This document shows positions 58,150-64,000 of a DNA stretch of 64,000 nucleotides, one piece after another. The position numbers and the translations under genes were made by a program. The stretch is from Bradyrhizobium sp. SZCCT0153 (GTDB lineage Bacteria; Pseudomonadota; Alphaproteobacteria; Rhizobiales; Xanthobacteraceae), in the NCBI RefSeq assembly GCF_018129995.1, contig NZ_JAFCKS010000006.1, positions 310,001 to 374,000 on the forward strand, in the 5' to 3' direction. The notes beneath the pieces are model-generated. The model worked only from the letters and a program-made list of their open reading frames with translations, searched no databases and was not told where the DNA came from. The first letter of the stretch is position 1. Each line of letters begins with the position of its first letter.

Positions 58150-58315
58150 GTGCTTTGGCCTTGTCCGAGGAAGCCGCCGACATCGGTGCGGCGATACGAG
58201 TCGCAGCAACACTAGGTCGGCCGGTGCCGGCTTTGGTTGACGCAGGTCAACCCGATCTCGGATGAACGGCCGAACCGACAGGGGCATCGAAACGGCACGC
58301 CCGGACGTTCCCGGT

Positions 58316-59485
58316 TCAGGCGGCCTTCGCGGCAACCGGCTTGGGCGGCGGCGGTTTCAGCGGCTTGTCCTGCTTCTTCGACCACGAGATGTAATAGGCC
58401 ACCGTCGTCATGATCGCGATGCCGGCGACGCTGACGAAGATCTGCGCGAACAGCGAGCCCGAGCTCATCGACAGCTCGAAATGCCCGACGAAGGACAGGA
58501 ACACGCCGACGCAGAACACGGCGAGCGACTGCTGGCCGCACACGATCACCGGATCGAATATCCTCCACTCCAGGCCCGGCCAATCCTTGGGCAGGAAGCG
58601 GATCACCAGGATCACGATCACGACGAAGTGGATGAAGCGGTAGGGCGCCAGGTTGGTCTTGTCGTTCGGGTTGAAGGCCGAGAACAGCCATTCCGGGAAC
58701 ATGCCGCCGAGGGTCGGGAAGCGGCCGGCCATGGTCATGAGCAGCGCGAAGGCGAGATAGCCAAGGCAAAGCCACAGCGTGATCGGCGAGTTGATCACCG
58801 CCCCTGACCGCTGCGCACCGCCCATGGCGCACCAGGCGCCGAACACGAACAGCACCTGCCAGCAATACGGATTGAAGTACCACTGGCCGGCCGGGTAGGC
58901 GTTCAGATTCCAGCCGAAGTGGCGCGCAGAGAGCCACAGCACGATCGACAGCGCCATCGTTAAATCGGGCTTGCGCAGCATGAACCACAGCACCGGCGGA
59001 AACAGGCCCATCAGCACGATGTAGAGCGGCAGCACGTCGAGATTGAGCGGCTTGAAGCGCAGGAACAGGCCCTGGCGCAGCGTCTCGGTGGCGTTGTCGA
59101 CGAGGCCGGCGACATTGAACTCGTTGATCATCTCGGAATCGCCGAAGCGCAGCGCCAGATAGCTGATCGAGGCGATGTAGATCACGAACAGGATGATGTG
59201 GGCGACATAGAGCTGCCAGACCCGCTTGGTCAGCCTCGTGGCGCCGACGAGAAAGCCGCGCTCCAGCATCATCCGCGCATAGACGAAGGTGGCGGTGTAG
59301 CCGGAGATGAAGACGAACAGGTCGGCGGCGTCGGAAAAGCCGTAATTGCGGGTGGTGATCCAGTTCACCACGTTGTCCGGGATATGGTCGAGGAAGATCG
59401 CCCAGTTTGCGACGCCGCGAAACAGGTCGAGCCTGAGGTCACGGCCCTTTTCCGGGAGCGTGGCGTTGATGTTCAGGAAGGACAT
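58316..59485 (-). CDS. opgC: OpgC-family acyltransferase (glucan modification)
   Basis: 389 residues from the ATG at 59485. About ten membrane helices. DLRLDLFRGVANWAIFLDHI at the N-terminus (conserved Arg, Asp, His of the acyltransferase-3-like fold) and GFSDAADLFVFISGYT. Pro/Lys tail. OpgC proteins add succinyl or other groups to periplasmic cyclic glucans. Inner membrane. Confidence 0.88.
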   Translation of the reverse strand: MSFLNINATLPEKGRDLRLDLFRGVANWAIFLDHIPDNVVNWITTRNYGFSDAADLFVFISGYTATFVYARMMLERGFLVGATRLTKRVWQLYVAHIILFVIYIASISYLALRFGDSEMINEFNVAGLVDNATETLRQGLFLRFKPLNLDVLPLYIVLMGLFPPVLWFMLRKPDLTMALSIVLWLSARHFGWNLNAYPAGQWYFNPYCWQVLFVFGAWCAMGGAQRSGAVINSPITLWLCLGYLAFALLMTMAGRFPTLGGMFPEWLFSAFNPNDKTNLAPYRFIHFVVIVILVIRFLPKDWPGLEWRIFDPVIVCGQQSLAVFCVGVFLSFVGHFELSMSSGSLFAQIFVSVAGIAIMTTVAYYISWSKKQDKPLKPPPPKPVAAKAA

Positions 59486-59739
59486 GCGACGGAAGCTTTC
59501 GGAGGGGACGGATACGCTGATGTCGGCGAGGCAGGTCCGCCGGGCGGGATCCCGGCGCGGAAGGCGGGTACGCAATTGTCACGGTGCAGCATAATGACTA
59601 TACCCATAAGCAGGGCGCCCGGGAGCCGGAATCACTGAACAGTTCCTGAAAGGCGTCTCTATACTATGCCCGCGGTTTCCACCAACTGCCACCGTGACGC
59701 ATCGAAATCGAACGAAAAGACGAAGAGGCCCGGACGACC

Positions 59740-60045
59740 ATGACCGCACGCATTTTCAAGCCCGCCAAGAACGCGATGCAATCCGGCCGGTCCAAGACCA
59801 AGGAATGGCAGCTCGACTACGAGCCCGAGCAGCCGCGTGCGGTCGAGCCGCTGATGGGCTGGACCTCGTCCGGCGACATGAAGCAGCAGATCACGCTGCG
59901 CTTCCACAGCAAGGACGAGGCTGTCGCCTATTGCGAACGCAAGGGCATCGCCTACCAGGTGATCGAGCCGCAGGAATCGGTGCGACGCCCGGCCGCCTAT
60001 GCCGACAATTTCTCGTTCCGTCGCGGCGAGCCCTGGACGCATTGA
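59740..60045 (+). CDS. ETC complex I subunit (NDUFS4-like)
   Basis: 101 residues. ARIFKPAKNAMQSGRSKTKEW, LMGWTSSGDMKQQITLRFHS and AVAYCERKGIAYQVIEPQ, then RRPAAYADNFSFRRGEPWTH, the eukaryote-like accessory subunit (NDUFS4/18 kDa) of NADH dehydrogenase typical of alphaproteobacteria. Membrane-peripheral. Confidence 0.93.
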   Translation: MTARIFKPAKNAMQSGRSKTKEWQLDYEPEQPRAVEPLMGWTSSGDMKQQITLRFHSKDEAVAYCERKGIAYQVIEPQESVRRPAAYADNFSFRRGEPWTH

Positions 60046-60065
60046 GGGGCGGCACATTCTGTCGG

Positions 60066-60240
60066 CACGTCATGCCCGGGCTTGTCCCGGGTATTCGCGT
60101 TTTGGGAGCGGTGCTCCTGACAGCGAAAGGTTGACGGACCAGCGCGGCCTGCATGGTTCGAGACGCCCGCTTTGGCGGGCTCCTCACCATGAGGGTCAGA
60201 AATCTCGCTGCGCAACGCGACCTTATCCTGAGGGCCCGGC
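60066..60240. repeat. Dispersed palindromic repeats
   Basis: CCCGGG-CTTGT-CCCGGG at 60075-60091 inside TCATGCCCGGGCTTGTCCC, and a second hairpin from CATGGT (60152-60157) to ACCATG (60186-60191) with GAGACGCCCGC/GCGGGCTCCTC arms. Both are families I recognise as very common intergenic repeats in Bradyrhizobiaceae. Confidence 0.68.
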
Positions 60241-60335
60241 CCCGCTATTCCAGCCCTGTGCGCGCCCAAGGTGGTTGGCACGAATTCCGCCGCGTGCTTC
60301 GCTGCCCGCCCTCAAGGGCTATGACGAGGTGGGCT

Positions 60336-60827
60336 ATGGCGGGGCGTGACCAGCTCGACGGTGTCGATCTGAAGATACTCTCCGAGCTTCAGCAGGACGG
60401 GCGGGTTCGCAACAACGAGCTGGCGCTTCGCGTCGGTGTGTCCGGGCCCAACTGCGTGCGGCGGCTGAAATCGCTGTTCAGCCGCGGCGTGATCCGGGCG
60501 GTGCGCGCGGTCATCGACGAGCGGCTGCTCGGCTATGAGGTGGTGTCGTTCGTCTCGATCCAGCTCGGCAGCCAGGCCCAGCCGGTGCTGGAGGCGTTCG
60601 AGAACTCGATCGCAGCGATCCCGCGCATCCAGCAGTGCTGGCGGATTTCGGGCGACACCGACTACCTCCTGAAATGCGTGGCGCCGAGCGTCGAGAGCAT
60701 GCGCCAGCAGCTGCTGCATTTCGCCGCGATGCCGAACGTCAAGAACGTTCGCAGCTTCCCTGTGCTGGGGGTGGCGAAAGATGTGCCGCTGCCGTTGCAG
60801 GGCATCATGGCGGCGTCGGCAGGATAG
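60336..60827 (+). CDS. Lrp/AsnC-family regulator
   Basis: 163 residues from the ATG at 60336 (another in-frame Met 15 bases earlier). HTH at the N-terminus: LDGVDLKILSELQQDGRVRN, ELALRVGVSGPNCVRRLKSL; then the RAM/effector domain (VVSFVSIQLGSQ, CWRISGDTDYLLKC). Binds amino acid or related effectors. Its neighbour is an amino-acid catabolic cluster, but the target is not known. Confidence 0.9.
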   Translation: MAGRDQLDGVDLKILSELQQDGRVRNNELALRVGVSGPNCVRRLKSLFSRGVIRAVRAVIDERLLGYEVVSFVSIQLGSQAQPVLEAFENSIAAIPRIQQCWRISGDTDYLLKCVAPSVESMRQQLLHFAAMPNVKNVRSFPVLGVAKDVPLPLQGIMAASAG

Positions 60828-60844
60828 CGGCGCGCTCGCTCGCC

Positions 60845-61873
60845 TCACCGATACCTGCCGCGAAACTCGCTCGGCGAGGTGCCGGTCCAGGTGCGGAAGG
60901 CGCGGGAAAAGCTCTTTTCGTTGCGGAAGCCGGCGATCTCCGCGATCCGCTTGATCGGGGTGCGGCCGCGCATCAATTCCTGTTTGGCGAGCTCGAACTT
61001 TGCCTCCTCCTTGAGACCGCGCAGCGATGTCGCTTCCTCGCGCAGGCGCCGGTGCATGGTGCGGGTGGAGAGGGCCAGCTCGCTCGCGACGTCCTCGGCG
61101 CCGAGGCTGCGTCCGCGCGCATTGCGCAGCACGCGGCGGACGCGCTCGACCAGCAGCCGGTCGCGGCGGTAGGGCAGCACGGTCAACCGCAACGCGCCCT
61201 TGAGCATGTTGTCGAGATCGGCCGCGCTGCGGGTGAGCGGCAGCGAGAGATAATGCTTGTCGAAGACGATGCGGGCGCGGTCCGCATCGAAGCTCAGGTT
61301 CCTGCAAAAGATGGTCGGATAGACCGAGACATGGCCGGGCTCGGCATGCGGGAATTCCGCCGTGCGAAGCGCGATCCTGGAATCGACCGCCCAGCAGGAG
61401 AAGCCGAGCACGTAGCGGAGCAGGGTGACCAGGCAGAACTCGCGTAGAGGCCCGAGGTCGCGCAGCTCCCTGATCGACACGACCGCGGTTTCCTCGTCGA
61501 TCGAAAGATCGAGCAGCACGTCCTCCGTCAGCAGGCGATGATGCCGGCACCAGCGCCTGAGCGCGACTTCCAGCGTTGGCGCCGTGATCGAGGCGCGGCA
61601 CAGCATGCCGTAGGTGCCGAAGGGCAGCCGGCGCGAGAACCAGCCGAGCGCCTCGTCGTCGAGCTCGCGCATGGCATGGCCCGCCAGCGCCTCGAACTGG
61701 GCCGCCGTGACCCGCCCATCCGGAGAATTGACAAGGTCTGGCGTTACCTGGCCCCGGCTCAGCGCCTCCGCGGGATCGCGGCCATATCGCTCATAGGCGG
61801 CAACCACGCCGCGCACGAAGGCGGCGGGGGTCACGGCGCGGCGCGGGATTGCGGTGGCGGCTTGAAAAGGCAT
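60845..61873 (-). CDS. AraC-family regulator, divergent to isovaleryl-CoA dehydrogenase
   Basis: 342 residues. N-terminal Arabinose_bd-like domain and C-terminal HTH pair (SLGAEDVASELALSTRTMHRRL and IAEIAGFRNEKSFSRAFRTWTG). Divergent from the leucine-degradation gene with 112 bases between, hence the probable activator of that cluster. Ligand unknown. Confidence 0.88.
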   Translation of the reverse strand: MPFQAATAIPRRAVTPAAFVRGVVAAYERYGRDPAEALSRGQVTPDLVNSPDGRVTAAQFEALAGHAMRELDDEALGWFSRRLPFGTYGMLCRASITAPTLEVALRRWCRHHRLLTEDVLLDLSIDEETAVVSIRELRDLGPLREFCLVTLLRYVLGFSCWAVDSRIALRTAEFPHAEPGHVSVYPTIFCRNLSFDADRARIVFDKHYLSLPLTRSAADLDNMLKGALRLTVLPYRRDRLLVERVRRVLRNARGRSLGAEDVASELALSTRTMHRRLREEATSLRGLKEEAKFELAKQELMRGRTPIKRIAEIAGFRNEKSFSRAFRTWTGTSPSEFRGRYR

Positions 61874-61985
61874 CGAAACTCCCCAGGGAAAATCCTCGCC
61901 AAGTTTGGCGGAAAATGCAACCTTTTCGACCGCAAGAGGGCCAAGACCCCGCTAGGTTCGGTGACCAAAATACGGAGGAATCGCC

Positions 61986-63158
61986 GTGAACATCCCGAGC
62001 ATCGATTTCGATCTGGGCGAAGACGTCAGCATGCTGCGCGACACGTTGCGCGCCTTCGTGGAGGCGGAGATCGCCCCGCGCGCCGCCGAGATCGAGAAGG
62101 CCAATCTGTTCCCGGCCGACCTCTGGAAGCGCCTTGGCGACCTTGGCCTGCTCGGCATGACCGCGCCGGAGCAATATGGCGGCTCGAACATGGGCTATCT
62201 CGCTCATATCGTCGCCATGGAGGAGATTTCACGCGGCTCCGCGGCCGTGGGGCTGTCCTACGGCGCCCATTCCAACCTCTGCGTCAACCAGATCCGCCGC
62301 AACGGCAACGACGCGCAGCGCGAGCGCTATCTGCCAAAGCTGATTTCCGGTGATTACGTCGGCGCGCTGGCGATGTCCGAGCCGGGCGCCGGCTCCGACG
62401 TCGTCTCGATGAAGCTGCGCGCCGACAAGCGCGGCGACCGCTACGTGCTCAACGGCTCCAAGATGTGGATTACCAATGGCGGCGATGCCGACGTGCTGGT
62501 CGTCTATGCCAAGACCGATCCGGCGGCGGGACCGCGCGGCATGACCGCCTTCCTCATCGAGAAGGGTTTCAAGGGGTTCACCCACGGCCAGCATCTCGAC
62601 AAGCTCGGCATGCGCGGCTCCAACACCTATCCCTTGTTCTTCGACGAATGCGAGGTGCCGGAGGAGAACGTGCTCGGCAAGGTGGGGGAGGGCGTCAAGG
62701 TGCTGATGTCGGGCCTCGACTACGAGCGCACAGTCCTGTCGGGTGGCCCGCTCGGGATCATGGCGGCCTGCATGGACGCGGTGGTGCCCTACATGCACGA
62801 GCGCAAGCAGTTCGGCCAGCCGATCGGCGACTTCCAGCTCATGCAGGGCAAGCTTGCCGACATGTACGCGACGTGGCAGGCCACGCGCGCCTATGTCTAC
62901 GCGGTGGGAAAGGCCTGCGACCGCTCCAACCATGCGCGGACGCTGCGCAAGGACGCTGCGGCTGCGATCCTCTATTCCGCGGAGAAGGCGACGTGGATGG
63001 CGGGCGAGGCGATCCAGGCGCTCGGCGGCGTCGGCTATACGTCCGAATTTCCGGTCGGACGTCTCTGGCGCGACGCCAAGCTCTACGAGATCGGCGCCGG
63101 CACCTCGGAGGTGCGCCGCATGCTGATCGGCCGCGAACTGATGGCCGAGACGGCTTAA
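61986..63158 (+). CDS. Isovaleryl-CoA dehydrogenase
   Basis: 390 residues from a GTG at 61986 with GGAGG 7 bases upstream. Acyl-CoA dehydrogenase folds: GLLGMTAPEQYGGSNMGYL, LAMSEPGAGSDVVSMKL, KMWITNGGDADVLVVYAKT, and the substrate/catalytic block GLDYERTVLSGGPLGI whose Glu is the IVD catalytic base position. IEAIQALGGVGYTSEFPVGRL-like C-terminus (GEAIQALGGVGYT). Step 3 of leucine degradation: isovaleryl-CoA to 3-methylcrotonyl-CoA. Confidence 0.95.
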   Translation: MNIPSIDFDLGEDVSMLRDTLRAFVEAEIAPRAAEIEKANLFPADLWKRLGDLGLLGMTAPEQYGGSNMGYLAHIVAMEEISRGSAAVGLSYGAHSNLCVNQIRRNGNDAQRERYLPKLISGDYVGALAMSEPGAGSDVVSMKLRADKRGDRYVLNGSKMWITNGGDADVLVVYAKTDPAAGPRGMTAFLIEKGFKGFTHGQHLDKLGMRGSNTYPLFFDECEVPEENVLGKVGEGVKVLMSGLDYERTVLSGGPLGIMAACMDAVVPYMHERKQFGQPIGDFQLMQGKLADMYATWQATRAYVYAVGKACDRSNHARTLRKDAAAAILYSAEKATWMAGEAIQALGGVGYTSEFPVGRLWRDAKLYEIGAGTSEVRRMLIGRELMAETA

Positions 63159-63241
63159 GCCTTCACGCAATTGGAATTGCCGCGAAATGGGTCCAACCTG
63201 TTCGCGGCCCTCACCAGATCACCAGAAAACGCGGGACCTCC

Positions 63242-64000
63242 ATGCCGCTCCATTCCAGCATCGACACGTCTTCATCGGACTTTGCGCGCAATTCCGAGGC
63301 CATGCGCACCCTTGTCGCGGACCTGCGCGAAAAATTGAGCCAGGTCGCCGGTGGCGGCGGCGAGACTTCGCGCAACCGCCACACCTCGCGCGGCAAGATG
63401 CTGGCGCGCGAGCGGGTCGACCTGCTGGTCGATCCCGGGACCTCGTTCCTGGAGCTGTCGCCGCTCGCGGCCTATGGCCTCTATGGCGGCGACGTGCATT
63501 CGGCGAGCGTCGTCACCGGAGTGGGGCGCATCTCGGGCCGCGAATGCGTGATCGTCGCCAACGACGCCACCATTAAGGGCGGCACCTATTATCCCATGAC
63601 GGTGAAGAAGCATCTGCGTGCGCAGGATATCGCGCGGCAGAACAACCTTCCTTGCGTCTACATGGTCGATTCCGGCGGCGCCTTCCTGCCGCTGCAGGAC
63701 GAGATCTTTCCTGACGAGCGCCATTTCGGCCGGATCTTCTACAATCAGGCGCAGATGTCTTCGCAGGGCATTCCGCAGATCGCGATCGTGATGGGCTCCT
63801 GCACGGCCGGCGGCGCCTATGTCCCCGCGATGTCGGACGAGAGCATCATCGTGCGCAATCAAGGCACCATCTTCCTAGGCGGCCCGCCGCTGGTGAAGGC
63901 TGCAACCGGCGAGGTCGTCACCGCGGAAGAGCTCGGCGGCGCCGACGTGCATTCGCGCCAGTCGGGCGTGACCGATCACTACGCCCAGAACGACGCCCAT
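63242..64000 (+). CDS. Methylcrotonyl-CoA carboxylase beta (carboxyltransferase) subunit, partial
   Basis: 253 codons from the ATG at 63242, open to the window edge; the full protein is about 535 residues. Start PLHSSIDTSSSDFARNSEAM, then VDLLVDPGTSFLELS, GRISGRECVIVANDATIKGG, IFYNQAQMSSQGIPQIAIVMG and TAGGAYVPAMSDES, as in MccB/LiuB. Next step after isovaleryl-CoA dehydrogenase in leucine breakdown, co-transcribed with it (83-base gap). Confidence 0.93.
   Translation, partial: MPLHSSIDTSSSDFARNSEAMRTLVADLREKLSQVAGGGGETSRNRHTSRGKMLARERVDLLVDPGTSFLELSPLAAYGLYGGDVHSASVVTGVGRISGRECVIVANDATIKGGTYYPMTVKKHLRAQDIARQNNLPCVYMVDSGGAFLPLQDEIFPDERHFGRIFYNQAQMSSQGIPQIAIVMGSCTAGGAYVPAMSDESIIVRNQGTIFLGGPPLVKAATGEVVTAEELGGADVHSRQSGVTDHYAQNDAH

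Overview
The window is high-GC chromosomal DNA of an alphaproteobacterium, most probably Bradyrhizobium or a close relative. The evidence is family content: an aromatic-CoA style SphA porin, EpmA/EpmB/EF-P, OpgC, the small 'translational machinery' protein, sigma-EcfG type promoters, and dispersed palindromic repeats of the kind found in that group. The organism name is an inference from gene content and was not tested by search.

Layout. 1-5.4 kb (minus) is an arylsulfatase operon: formylglycine-generating enzyme, Tat-exported sulfatase, exported HAD phosphatase-like protein, Gly-rich exported protein and an outer-membrane channel, with a divergent AraC regulator. 7-13.3 kb holds a soluble MCP-like sensor, recJ, an SDR, a class II aldolase-like protein and a lytic transglycosylase. 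13.4-18.6 kb has small exported proteins, a divergent MarR/AhpD-like pair with a clear palindromic operator, a cupin, a DUF808 membrane protein and an M23-like peptidase. 18.6-21.5 kb carries efp facing epmA-epmB, the complete EF-P beta-lysylation set visible here. 21.9-23.1 kb is a DAHP synthase gene preceded by a previously easily missed leader peptide rich in Tyr/Phe/Trp plus a terminator/antiterminator: a classical attenuator. 23.2-27.3 kb has HdeD, PrsW, PilZ and small proteins.

27,375-43,541 is a 16.1-kb integrative element inserted in the 3' end of tRNA-Glu(TTC), bounded by 46-bp direct repeats. It carries a tyrosine recombinase, an AlpA/excisionase-like HTH, a PC4-like ssDNA-binding protein, a RecA-fold replicative helicase, a tightly packed cassette of small proteins including two tandem paralogous HTH proteins (small-terminase-like), and accessory modules: a SocA/Panacea-like protein translationally coupled to a proteasome-beta-like Ntn peptidase, a ribbon-helix-helix/PIN pair, a membrane-anchored coiled protein and a Rap1a/Tai-like immunity protein. 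I see no capsid, portal or large terminase, so a phage-satellite-like or degraded element is the best reading.

43.5-58 kb is a region of many small genes, three of them behind GGAAC-N16-CGTT promoters (sigma-EcfG, general stress) and one behind a GTTC-N7-GTTC LexA box; it also has GST, glyoxalase I, HU, a sirtuin, a double cold-shock protein, DUF192 and tRNA-Pro(TGG). 58-64 kb has OpgC, an ETC complex I (NDUFS4-like) protein, an Lrp/AsnC regulator and the start of a leucine-catabolism (liu) cluster: AraC regulator, isovaleryl-CoA dehydrogenase and the beginning of the methylcrotonyl-CoA carboxylase beta subunit, which runs off the window.
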